Assembly (NCBI GenBank): GCA_947579605.1
Contig: OX388324.1
Location: 21,149,746 to 21,213,745 of the forward strand
DNA from: Athripsodes cinereus
Taxonomy: Eukaryota > Arthropoda > Insecta > Trichoptera > Leptoceridae
Length of the DNA stretch: 64,000 nt
Direction: 5' to 3'
The position numbers and the translations under genes were made by a program. This document shows positions 55,093 to 64,000 of this stretch, in pieces (the first letter of the stretch is position 1; each line of letters begins with the position of its first letter). The notes beneath the pieces were generated by a model that saw only the letters and a program-made list of their open reading frames with translations, had not been told where the DNA came from and searched no databases.

Positions 55093-55815
55093 TGGAGTAA
55101 GCACTTACGTGGATAAAAGAAGTAAAAAGCTCTTCCCAATGAGAAAACTTTATTTTTGACTCCCTACATTCCCCAAATTAAGTTACAAAAAATAGGTAGG
55201 TACCTACATCGAAAAAAGTGCTAAAAACCTTTTCCCAATGAAAAATCTCGAAGATTGATACCCCACATGCCCATGTTTAGGTAATAAAAAATAGGTAGGT
55301 ACCTACATCGAAAAAAGTGCTAGAAACCTTTTCCCAATGAAAAATCTTGAAGATTGATACCCCACATGCCCATGTTTAGGTAATAAAAAATAGGTAGGTA
55401 ACTACATCGAAAAAAGTGCTAAAAACCTTTTCCCAATGAAAAACCTTGAAGTTTGACACCCCACTTGCTCATATTTAAGTAAAAAAATGGGTAGGTACTT
55501 ACATCGAAAAAAGTGTTAAAAACCTCTTCCCAATGAAAAATCTTGAAATTTGACACCTTACATGCCCACATTTATGTAAAAAAAAGGTAATAAGTAGGTA
55601 GGTACCTACATGGAAAAAGTATTAAAAATCTCTCCCGATGAAAAAGCTTGAAGTTAAGACACCCCACATATTGGTAGGTACATGGAAAAAGTGATAAAAA
55701 CCTCTTCCAAATGAAAAATATGCCTATATTTTATTTAGTAAAATAGACAGGTACCTATGTGAAAAAAATACTAAAAACGTCATCTTAATGTAAAAACTTG
55801 AAGATTTGTCATCCC
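55093..55815. repeat. Tandem array of a 99-bp unit, about 7 copies
   Basis: TAGGTAGGTACCTACATCGA recurs at 55193, 55292, 55391 and (altered) about 55489 and 55592, then decays. Each unit also has AAAAAAGTGCTAAAAACC, TTTTCCCAATGAAAAATCT and ACCCCACATGCCCATGTTTA. The central three copies are nearly identical and the outer ones diverged, the usual pattern for arrays grown by unequal exchange. No open frame crosses it. Confidence 0.9.
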
Positions 55816-55959
55816 AAATTTCTTTAAAAAATATCCCATTTTGTGAAAAAAATTGTAAGCACATAAATGTTATATAATTGCCCACATTCTAATTGGTATT
55901 TTTGGTTTGCAGTAATGCATGCGTATTTGAGCGATTTGCTATGAAATAAAAAAAGTCAA

Positions 55960-56467
55960 GACTCTGTATTCCCCAAAAAACCTTAAGAGGAAATAGACCG
56001 GCTGTTTTTCCATACAAAAATAGTCCCCTGTTTTCTCCCTGGATAATACCGGTAGAGTCATATTTTTTTTCCTGAGCATCTATGGTTACTAATAGCATGT
56101 CCCTATGATTTCGTTTTTTTCATAAATTATTTATTAAAAAAGATATAAACGTTCAAAAACTGAAAAAAACGACCGGTTTTTCAGATGAATTCAAACATCC
56201 AGAAAACATATTTGACTAGATTTTATAAAAAAATGAAAACATAGAAACACAGCTCAAGCCTTATTTTAATTTTTAATGAAAAAAGTACTGAAATCGGTTA
56301 AGTTTTGGAGAAGGAATCAGGGGACTACGAATCGATGATTTTTGTAATTTTAATAAGTATTTTCAGTCCAAGCTGCATTTGTCTCTATCGCACTTTGCGG
56401 GGAAGGGAGGCGCGAAGGGAGGCGCGAACTAATACGTATACATTCGTAAACGCTATTGTGTTGTGAT
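55960..56467. repeat. Dispersed repeat interrupted by the TIR element
   Basis: It contains AGGAAATAGACCGGCTGTTT, AGTCCCCTGTTTTCTCCCTG, CAGGGGACTACGAATCGATG, TTGTCTCTATCGCACTTTGC and a doubled GGGAAGGGAGGCGCGAA (56399-56427). The style is that of an abundant interspersed family, but I cannot name it. The frame 56350-56598 runs across the edge of the next element and is not a gene. Confidence 0.45.
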
Positions 56468-57465
56468 GTAGGGTAGGTTGGTACAAGAGTGCGCAGTGTA
56501 CAAGAGTACGCACTGCATATCTCTGGATCATTAGTAATGTTTTCTGATATCTTCAATGGGCATTTTATTTTAGAAGTTGAGCGCTTGTCGGTGTCCATTT
56601 CTTGCGAATTTTAGTCGATTATTAAAGATTCTAGGTAAGAAAATCATTTTTTCATCCATTTCTTAAAAATTTTAGGCTTTTTAGAGACCGTGTCAAATAA
56701 AATCTATTTATGTTAAAACACATTTATTTACTTATTTCAATTTATTTGTCATTTACAATTGTACACTCACATGTTGAATGACGTCGTCATGACATATTGG
56801 CGGGAATTTTATAATATATTGATAATGTCCACTATGTACAAGAGTGCGCACTAGAATTTTGTACAAGAGTGCGCACGCATTCTAGTACAAAATTCTAGTC
56901 ACCACAAGTTTCGGCACCATAAGTTTCTCAGATACCATCAATTCACATCAAAACAAGTAAAGATACCAGAAAAAGACGGATAAACAACCCGGGGAGAAAA
57001 AAAGAAGATTCTGGGATTTCCATGACAAAAACTACATAGGATAAAATCAATTATTTCTTAATTTATGTACGTGACTTTCAATAAATTACAATAAATTTTA
57101 ACTATTTTAATTAGCTGTTCCGATTAACATTGCAATAAAGTTTGTTTTGATAACAATACAGATTCTTTATTTATCTTATTTTAGTCATAAATAACATCAT
57201 ATTGAACTGATTACTTATGCGCACTCTTATACACAGTCGTGCGCACTCTTGCACACACCTATAGTGTAAGAGTGCGCATTTTAGGGTGTTTTTGTTTTTA
57301 TTATTTTTTATATTAAGTACTTTCTTAGGAAATTCTTCTATGAACATCTATGAGACAATATATCAAACTACTGAAATACATTATTAATTTGGTAATTTTT
57401 TTTTTAATATCTGTAAAAAATCAAATAACGTCTAAAGTGCGCACTCTTGTACCAACCTACCCTAC
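56468..57465. mobile_element. DNA transposon with repeated GTACAAGAGTGCGCAC motif
   Basis: The outer 28 bases, starting GTAGGGTAGGTTGGTACAAG, are exactly mirrored at 57438-57465. If TA is the target duplication, the true ends are GGGTAGGTTGG. The 16-base word GTACAAGAGTGCGCAC or a close form occurs eight times: + at 56481, 56498, 56836, 56861 and about 57264, and - at 57218, 57239 and 57438. A central palindrome (CTAGAATTTTGTAC, 56851-56864, against 56885-56898) surrounds one of them. No transposase is recognisable, so it is non-autonomous. The repeated word is probably a transposase binding site. Confidence 0.82.
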
Positions 57466-57649
57466 GTATGGTGGAAGGTAGGGGAGAACAGGGTAATGGG
57501 CGCCTACTAAAGGAAAGTTTTAATAAAAACCACGTTTGTAAAAATTCTTGTAATTTTTATTTTTTTCGTGACATTTTTATTATAATATTATGAGAATCAT
57601 ACAAATATTAATAATATTGGCAAATCTACAGTTTTATATAAAAAAATAC

Positions 57650-58115
57650 TATTCCGTGGCTAATCCTTTTCTCTCCCTTACTGCTAAATGTCGTGGTATA
57701 CGACCATCAATTATTTCTGGTAACATGCACTCGAAGTAAAACGTTTCTAATATAGGTTCCATTTTTTGCCAAAATAAATCGTCTTTTTTAATTTTTTCGT
57801 AAAGTAAGCCTTTAGAGCTCCACAAAATAAAATAGCAGTAATTTCGGCCAGTTATGTGTAATTGCCCCTGAACTTGAAAGTAATAATTATGATTCCTCTT
57901 TAATTCTAGCGTGTCGTTTTTAAATATGCAGAAGTCTATTTTCTTTTGTTCTATTCCTTCTTTAGGTGTCAAATCAACAATTTTGTAAAGGCATTTTACT
58001 TCCACTATCGAATCCTCTCCAACAAGACCATCAGGACTTGCTGCCAAAAACGTTTTATGCTTATCGAAGAATAATCCACATTTTGATACCGACTGCGAAG
58101 TGCGAGTATTCTAGC
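57650..58115 (-). pseudogene. YqaJ-type nuclease domain fragment
   Basis: YqaJ domains are PD-(D/E)XK exonuclease-like recombinases, common in phages and in repeated families of insect genomes. On minus from about 58115: NTRTSQSVSKCGLFFDKHKT, FLAASPDGLVGEDS, IVEVKCLYKIVDLTP, LKRNHNYYFQVQGQLHITGR, NYCYFILWSSKGLLYEKI and FWQKMEPILETFYFECMLPE, with a stop at 57649. Catalytic Asp (SPDGL), Glu and Lys (VEVK) and the Q-rich helix (YYFQVQGQL) are all present. The first half of the domain (usual RTGRITAS-type start) is missing, and a stop precedes NTRTS. It could be a fragment of a larger mobile-element gene, or a 3' exon; no splice site was confirmed. Confidence 0.72.
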
Positions 58116-58260
58116 TAGCTAGAGGCATGATTGATGAGAGCGTGCCGGGGGGTGCGGGCGGGGCGGTGCAGCGCGGTGTGCCACGCACACATTGACAGAC
58201 ACACTCACACTCACACAGCCCGCTTGTTCGGGCACTGCGCGACAGCAATAGATTTTAGAA
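58116..58260. other. GC-rich block of unknown nature
   Basis: GTGCCGGGGGGTGCGGGCGG and GGCGGTGCAGCGCGGTGTGC, then (CACA/CACT)n. Its base composition is sharply different from both sides, and it lies just upstream of the YqaJ fragment in the latter's direction, where a promoter or GC-rich 5' exon could be. The plus frame 58131-58388 has no recognised domain. Confidence 0.4.
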
Positions 58261-58399
58261 ATACCTATTTATCATTTCTCTTCGCCGTGCTGTTTCCTCT
58301 TAAAGAGTGGATGTATCTATATGTATTTTTAAATATTAAAGAATATTTTACTTTCATGCATGTAAAAATATTAGGCGAAAATAAATAGGTTCCCACTCA

Positions 58400-58880
58400 T
58401 TGAAAAATCATTTAACATTGTTTATGGATTTTATAGGTAAATCTTTTTTTTTCTACAGCATAGTTTTCTATGATTTCATAATGTCTTCCATTATGAAAAT
58501 AGTCCAACATGTCAAAAATATGCGATTTTTACTCACTTAATTCAAGAGTTTTTATCATTAGCAAACACGATATTTCACTACGAAAATAAACCTTTAATAT
58601 TTAGTTTCAGAATTGTTGTATTTATTGTTACATCCATTTTGAAATTAATTCAATACAATGAAAAATGTTTGACTGTGAATATTGCTATTTACTTAACCTT
58701 GCATATATTTTTCATACATTTTGTTGCTAATTTTGTGACATGGTCTCATTGAAATTGTAATATCTTTATCAATATATAAGATAATTAAAATGTTTTTAGC
58801 CTTAAACCTGCCCAGGAGATAAGACCTCGTATAGAGTGTATTATTTTACTTCGGTCTTTCCTAATTTCAGAGTCCATTAA
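58400..58880. other. Intronic, no gene recognised
   Basis: Plain AT-rich DNA with no recognisable repeats. Confidence 0.45.
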
Positions 58881-58884
58881 GGAC

Positions 58885-58924
58885 ATACGTACATACATAC
58901 ATACATACATACATACATACATAC
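58885..58924. repeat. (ACAT)n microsatellite
   Basis: About ten units of a CATA/ACAT repeat. Shorter CATACATACATA runs occur at 60363-60375 and 60859-60868. Confidence 0.9.
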
Positions 58925-59221
58925 GAACGGACTCAAATATTTATGTGTGGATTATTACAGAAATGTACAAAATCCGATCAAGTAGGTAGGTACTCGCAAA
59001 ACAAGAAAGTAAAAAAGTAGTTACACATACTATAATGGAAATAAAGTAAGAGCAAATGTACAGAATGTCAAGAAATGTCATTTTTAAGTAAGGCTTTCTA
59101 TAGTTTTTTCAACATAATTACAATAATTGCTTCTACCCTGTTTGTTAACATAAAATTAATATCAATGACGTTTGTGCTTTTTGACATAGGTACCTATTTT
59201 TTATTTATTTCAATTGGGTAT

Positions 59222-59460
59222 AATCCCGTGGAGCACCCGGTAAAGAATTGGTTTCACACTCTTCTCCGTAAGTTTTCGAGTGTCCTGAAAAATGCAGGTG
59301 TTAGAAAAAATATGAAATTTTACACCTTGAATTCAGGGATAAGGTTTGCCACGCATCTTGAATTAATATTGGCAAGGAGAGGACAGCTTTCACGTTTATT
59401 ATATGGAGCTGGTCTGCTGGCTATCCCAGTTGTGGGATATCCCATGATGGTATATTAGCA
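59222..59460 (+). mobile_element. Dispersed family X, near-complete copy
   Basis: It opens with CCCGTGGAGCACCCGGTAAA, then TTTTCGAGTGTCCTGAAAAA, GCAGGTGTTAGAAAAAATA, GATAAGGTTTGCCACGCATC, AGGACAGCTTTCACG and GAGCTGGTCTGCTGGCTATC, and ends GGGATATCCCATGATGGTAT. It lines up along its whole length with 45838-46075. Confidence 0.8.
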
Positions 59461-59469
59461 TAGTATAAT

Positions 59470-60190
59470 TTTTTTTTTTAATATTGATTTGTGTTTTTGT
59501 TCCAGTGTGATGATTGAGTGAGCGAGCGAGACTGTGTATATGTAGGCATGTTGAGATGACCGGAATGTTAGGTACCTATGTTTTTTAAATTATTTGTGGC
59601 GCATGGTATTGGATGATAGCTGATCTCTGAAAGATTTACCTTTTAAATATTTTATATTTATGCGCAATAATAGATGCTATGATTATAGAAATAATAAAAA
59701 AAACTTTACTATGCAATAATAGCAAAATATGCATAGGTATAAAATAAAACAAAGTACCCTTATAATATGACAAAAAAAAACATATAAACATACACACATA
59801 CATATATACATAACACAAATAAAAAAATAAAAATGTACATAAGGCATTTTGTTCAAAAATTGATAAAGTGTAGTTTTCCACTGACATGGAGAATAAATTG
59901 TAAGCATTTTGTATGTCTTTGTCTGCGTATCAACAATATGTGTCGACAGATCACACTGGGGGTTGTTGTTTGGGGGGGGGGGTAGTAGGGCATAGGGTGT
60001 TTATAAGAGGCATGTAAGAGATGAATGTACTTTTAAAAAGTGAACAATAAAACATTGTTTTGCTCTTGGGAGGTAAACAACATTGATTTATGATTTGTTG
60101 ACATTTTTGGTAGATTCTACTTACAATATACTTACTACGGTAGGATATACCTTATGGTAAATTTACGTGAATGATTAGAATATGTATTTA
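59470..60190. other. Intronic, no gene recognised
   Basis: Contains GAGTGAGCGAGCGAG (59515-59530), a G-run TTTGGGGGGGGGGG at 59969-59983, and AT-rich DNA. Open frames 59636-59907 (minus) are low in complexity. Confidence 0.45.
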
Positions 60191-60203
60191 TCTGACATTG
60201 CAC

Positions 60204-60325
60204 AGTCGCAGGACCCGTCATTTGGGACGGACTCCCCGAGGACCTCCGTAAAAACCAGCCGATTACAACGTTCAGGAGCAAGTTGAAGACATCGCTCTTC
60301 CAACATAGTTTCCCGCGCCCTTGAG
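60204..60325 (+). pseudogene. LINE C-terminal fragment (WDGLPEDLRK family)
   Basis: The plus frame reads VAGPVIWDGLPEDLRKNQPI, TTFRSKLKTSLFQHSFPRP and a stop. 'gP..WN.LP.dlR......F...LKt.LF' is a LINE polyprotein C-terminus. The longer minus-strand frames at this place are shadows. It is short and has no start. Confidence 0.65.
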
Positions 60326-60954
60326 ATAGATGCTCCATTAAACGGCGCGAAAAAAATCATTCAACATACATACATACATTTAAAAAATCTGCAATGAGCT
60401 TTGCCACCGATCCTGATTGTCCTGATTTTTAAATAAGGTTTAGGAAAGACAGCATTGTCTTATTTGATCCATCCAGGCTACTACCAAATGAGGTGACGTT
60501 GTCTTTTCGTTTATGGTAGTTTTGTGTGTTAAATTTACATAAAGTAATATAACCTTTGAATTTTTAAATTTAATTAGTAACATTTCCACTCCATATACTT
60601 TCAAAGCGCCTACCTATACAATATAATCCGGGAAAAAAGTTTGTTTTCTGAATTTCAGAAGTCGGAAATAATCCATAAAATTTCAGAACGTAATTGCTGT
60701 TAAAAAGGCACATTAAGGAATTGAATTTAATCACATATATATTTTTGGAAGTTGAATGCTTTAGTAACTGCACATAATAATATATTATGTAGTGAAATGA
60801 AATTTGAAAAAAAAATCCATTACGTGAAAGTTATGTGTGAGGGGACGAACTTTTTTCATACATACATACCTACTTATATCGTGTAGTTCATGCTATATTC
60901 AATTATGAAAGAAATTATTTTTCGTTCCCCATGAATAAATGTATTATTCAGAGA

Positions 60955-61132
60955 TCGTCGGTAGCCTGGAGATAGATTCTCAGCCTGGGGCATATGAGGT
61001 CCAGGGTTTGATCTCAGGTGCCGACAAACTCTGCTTTTACGACACAAGCTTTTGGCTTACTGTGAAAGGTGTATAAGGTTGTATTTCGTTTAAAAGAAAA
61101 ATCCAGATATATCTTCTTGAAAAAAAATTTTG
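60955..61132 (+). mobile_element. tRNA-derived SINE (family 2)
   Basis: It begins GATCGTCGGTAGCCTGGAGA, TAGATTCTCAGCC, with a degenerate B box (GGGTTTGATCTC, 61005-61016). The body is TGCCGACAAACTCTGCTTTT, CACAAGCTTTTGGCTTACTG and TGAAAGGTGTATAAGGTTGT, and the end is CCAGATATATCTTCTTG followed by an A-run. It is in opposite orientation to 39967-40215. Confidence 0.78.
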
Positions 61133-61228
61133 GTGAATTGAAAAAAAAATACTATTTAGTTTATTTCTTAGTGGCGGCTTTATTATCTACGTTTACTAGT
61201 ATTCGAAGACTTTGAATGGAAACGAATG

Positions 61229-61288
61229 AAGGTGAATTAAATCTCGACTCCATCTCCATCAAGTCGGAGTCAAGATTTAATCCACCTT
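61229..61288. repeat. Inverted repeat, 23-bp arms
   Basis: AAGGTGAATTAAATCTCGAC..CC (61229-61251) faces GGAGTCAAGATTTAATCCAC..TT (61266-61288) across 14 bases, with two differences. Confidence 0.8.
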
Positions 61289-61440
61289 GAAATGGACTTC
61301 CAACAACTTCAGTCAATAACATAAAAAAAAAATATTTATTGTATTTATTAAACAATAATAGTATGTAATTATATAAATAAATATTGGAATTGGTTTAGTG
61401 TATACAGTGTTTTAATTAATAAATTAGGTAAGTAATCTAC

Positions 61441-61499
61441 CTTTGTTTAAGTTGTTGTACGTGTCTTTCGGAAGCAGCTCGTAAAAGTTTGACGTCCAT
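61441..61499 (-). CDS. Candidate first coding exon, unknown gene
   Basis: On minus, an ATG in fair context (GGGAAAAAATGGAC) opens MDVKLLRAASERHVQQLKQ. After 19 codons and two further bases a GT (GTAGAT) follows at 61440 as a possible donor. The predicted peptide is charged, helical and not low in complexity, unlike the surrounding AT-rich DNA. I do not recognise the family. It could be an exon of a nested gene, of the dpr locus (an alternative start), or of an old transposon. No matching downstream exon was identified, so this is a proposal only. Confidence 0.3.
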
Positions 61500-61699
61500 T
61501 TTTTCCCTTACTTAACCTAAATCTTCAGTTTCATAGTCGCCCTAAGGTTATTTGTCCATTAACTATATGGACGTTCTTAAAAAAATAATAAAAACTGTAT
61601 GACTAAAAATTGGATTTTCTCAAAAGTGGGAAAGCAAGTGAAATTGTCTATTATTGTAAATTATTACTAAGTGTCAACATTTTTGTCATTTCTTCTCAA

Positions 61700-61862
61700 A
61701 AAAATCCGACTATGGCGGCGTCCACACAGCTGGATGTGAACGTCAATCATCAATCGTTAAGCAAAAATCTTAACTATATAGGCGACAATTCGGAGCATTC
61801 TCCGAAGAAATATTCGGATGAATGCCTTCGTTATCCGTCCGTGAGACGTAACGTTACATGAG
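61700..61862 (+). other. GC-richer block with open frame, unidentified
   Basis: An ATG in good context (CCGACTATGGCGGCG) at 61713 opens MAASTQLDVNVNHQSLSKNL, then NYIGDNSEHSPKKYSDECLR and a stop at 61862. Its composition differs from the flanks, and it sits head-to-head with the candidate exon at 61441-61499. No domain is recognised. It may be part of a decayed mobile element or untranslated sequence. Confidence 0.3.
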
Positions 61863-61869
61863 TTGAACA

Positions 61870-63060
61870 AACGGTGCATCATTAATTTGGTATAAAAATA
61901 TACAATAAAGTATAAAAATGAGAAAAAATTTTGGTCAAGATATTAATGAAAGAAATTGAAGTGGTATTAAAAAATGTATCTAATATTAGAGGTAAATCAG
62001 TTAAAATTCACAAGTTAAAATAGAAAAATATGATGAAAAATGTCAAATATCAGAGATCAGTTGAAATTCCTAAAATTCATAAATAGGTATTAAACTATAA
62101 AAAATAATAGAAGAATGTAGACTAATGAATACAACTATGTATCGATCTATACAATTATTAATAATATGATACTTAACTAATATTAGCCCATAACGATGAA
62201 TATATTTTGATATTTGGATATCAAATAAAATATACCTAATCATTAATATTTCACCAATTTTATTAACATTCATTAATTTATTCGTATTAATAATTTTAAA
62301 TTGAGTACATATTTCATATGGTTTTATTATGAATTAGAGAGGCAATTGTGCATGAATATGTTTTATTATGATATGAAATACGATTATCGTATCGTCAGAA
62401 TATACTTATGTTGTGCAATCATAATACTCTATAGTAACCTACCACAAATTATATACGGGGACAAGTTAGCCGCGAGAATAAATCTTTGAAATAGGCTGGA
62501 TGTTGAAATGTATGTAGGTAGCTTCGATAGCGGATATAAGGTTTATATTACATACATATTTTATGTTATATTATACAGAAAAATATTTTATATTATGTAT
62601 TCGCAGTATAATATTATAGGCATGTATGTCAGATACAAATTATACAATGTCAAGATGTGACTTTTCAGTAAAGTCGATCAAAGTTTTTTCAACATAATTT
62701 ATTACCTTTAAGATATTTTTTAACGTGATAAAATGCGTTACATTTGATTTTAGGTCTTGGATATGACAACTGATATGTACCTATAGAATTTTTGAGTGAA
62801 TAAAAATGATTTGAAAATAAATTTATTTGTGTTGTTTTATTGACTGAGTTGACGTTGTTTATTTTACAAAATTCCAAATAAATTTATGTAACAGAACACA
62901 ACTTGTTGAAATTTTACTAGATTTAAAATAATTGATGTTTGATAATGGCTTTGTAAGCCGAAACTAGACCACTCGATTATCAAAAAGTAATAAAACCTAA
63001 ACGGTAATGAAATAAAAAAATCATCTAGACATACCGATTGACCCACCCATCTGCCACCCG
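61870..63060. other. Intronic, no gene recognised
   Basis: Very AT-rich. Short frames here have no domain. TCTAATATTAGAGGTAAATC-like and ATTAATAAT-rich segments are unremarkable. GTCAAGATGTGACTTTTCAG near 62650 resembles 59070-59110 (GTCAAGAAATGTCATTTTTA, TTTTTTCAACATAATT), a weak dispersed repeat. Confidence 0.45.
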
Positions 63061-63064
63061 TCCT

Positions 63065-63185
63065 CTATGACAAATTGTAATTATTCTTCTGTTGGCACAG
63101 AGGATAACGTGCATGTTTATTACGTGAAATTGATCTGCTGGCTATCCCATTTGGGGATATGCCCAGATGATGTAGTAGTAGTACT
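63065..63185 (+). repeat. Dispersed family X, 3' half
   Basis: TTCTTCTGTTGGCACAGAGG, ATAACGTGCATGTTTATTAC, ATTGATCTGCTGGCTATCCC, ATTTGGGGATATGCCC and GATGATGTAGTAGTAGTAC. It matches 45975-46080, ending in the (TAG)n tail. Confidence 0.7.
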
Positions 63186-63622
63186 ATTTAACATCATGTG
63201 TCGTTAATATTCTAAGATGTGAATTACATATAATAAATACGTGTGATGATTTTGATAAGAGGATTAGAACGTTATTGGCATTAAGAAATAAAAAATAAAT
63301 AATAACGTTGTGTTTTTTTGGAGTCACGTAGTATGTAATACAAATAAATACAACTTTGATACTTATAAGATTTCATCCCTGCAGTAAATAAATTATTAAG
63401 TTCTTCGTTTATGGGTTTGTATGCAGGTATGTATATTCAAATAATATCTGTCAAATATGCATTTATCTATAAACTCTACTAATACAACATTACATATTTT
63501 CATACTGACTAATAATATCCAATAATCAAATTGACGATGGTTTTATTTGGTTCATGTTTTGTGAATTTCCAGTAATAGTTTGCCAATATGTGCATTGTTT
63601 TTTCATCTACGAGGGTTCCGAC

Positions 63623-63752
63623 GCCTGAACGTCGCTTCACAATACATCGTTCAATTGACAACGAAATGAGGACGCTGCGAAATTCATGGGAAGAGGTGAT
63701 TCAATCGGCGAAAAAAAGTTTTGAATGGAGGAGGCTGGTTTCTGCGTTTTGC
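63623..63752 (+). pseudogene. LINE C-terminal fragment (FTIHR family)
   Basis: A plus frame (with CCGACGCCTGAACGTCG before it) reads FTIHRSIDNEMRTLRNSWEE, then VIQSAKKSFEWRRLVSAFC and a stop, with GAGGAGCTTTGAAGAGCGAG after it. It is the natural C-terminus of the family also seen reversed at 13395-13659 and 34900-35106, here uninterrupted for about 40 residues. Confidence 0.72.
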
Positions 63753-63804
63753 TAGAGGAGCTTTGAAGAGCGAGATGATGATTATTAAGTACCGAAATAA
63801 ATAA

Positions 63805-64000
63805 AAGAAGCGTTTTATTCTACTATTGATTTATTCGATGAGAGAGACGTCTTTCGTCTTATAAGGACATTGTCAATCTGATTTATTTATTTCGATATGG
63901 AATCCTACTACCTAAACACCGACACATTGAATGATTAAGTACAATACGATTGTGTCGTGAACTTGCAATAGGTTGGCAGTGGAAAGATTAAAAACCGAAA
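63805..64000. mobile_element. Hairpin/GATTCTACTACC family, cut by the window edge
   Basis: GCGTTTTATTCTACTATTGA, TTTATTCGATGAGAGAGACG, TCTTTCGTCTTATAAGGACA, TTGTCAATCTG, then ATTTCGATATGGAATCCTAC, TACCTAAACACCGACACATT. It shares the arm word TTTTATTCTACTA and the whole flank with 17098-17215, but the right arm of the hairpin is replaced by the GAGAGAGACGTC segment. That segment is also at 38597 and, reversed, at 53303. The end ..TTGGCAGTGGAAAG also resembles 20700-20720. Confidence 0.55.

Noticed and set aside
56350..56598. 82-residue minus-strand frame
   Set aside because: It crosses the left end of the TIR element at 56468 and has no domain, so it is a chance frame over a junction.
60135..60360. 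Two minus-strand open frames
   Set aside because: The plus strand carries the LINE C-terminus WDGLPEDLRK...LKTSLF, so the minus frames are shadows.

Overview
The window looks like insect nuclear DNA, and most probably Lepidoptera. It is AT-rich, full of LINE, SINE and DNA-transposon debris, and repeatedly carries TAGGTAGGTACCTA-type words and LINE tails of kinds common in moths. This placement is an inference; no ribosomal or mitochondrial marker is present.

The only host coding sequence I can support is two exons of one minus-strand gene of the Dpr (defective proboscis extension response) family of cell-surface immunoglobulin proteins. The second part of Ig1 lies at 49682-49895 and the first part of Ig2 at 8116-8293. 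Both have canonical splice sites and their phases fit (phase 1 at the join), so everything from 8294 to 49681 appears to be a single intron of about 41.4 kb. DNA right of 49895 would be an upstream intron, and DNA left of 8116 a downstream intron. The remaining dpr exons were not found.

The introns are a graveyard of mobile elements. The best preserved is a full-length non-LTR retrotransposon on the minus strand (about 22032-27670): ORF1 with three zinc knuckles, ORF2 of 1235 residues with APE endonuclease, reverse transcriptase and RNase H, and a poly(A) tail. Both ORFs are open, so it is young. Around it are 3'-terminal pieces of at least six other LINE families (1-182, 984-1268, 2480-3022, 13102-13659 and its duplicate, 17650-18105, 28535-29880, 33478-33660, 36470-36700, 37422-37935, 39529-39837, 44070-44650, 46490-47010, 54525-54680, 60204-60325, 63623-63752). 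There are also two or three tRNA-derived SINE families and a SINE-like dispersed family, called X here, ending in (TAG)n.

DNA transposons include a mariner (50443-51560) with TIRs, TA duplication, a frameshift and an internal deletion; an 851-bp element with a 10-bp target duplication (48320-49170); a roughly 1-kb element with TA duplication and eight copies of a GTGCGCACTC-type motif (56468-57465); a long-TIR element hosting a LINE piece (46338-47406); and several foldback elements. A YqaJ-type nuclease fragment lies at 57650-58115.

Local amplification is prominent. A 1948-bp unit is repeated 1.73 times with no visible difference (12598-15968), and its 525-bp middle section occurs again at about 34979-35504. 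Tandem arrays of a 104-bp unit (21395-22008) and a 99-bp unit (55093-55815) are also present. A small candidate first coding exon of unknown identity is at 61441-61499 on the minus strand. No rRNA, functional tRNA or CRISPR was seen.
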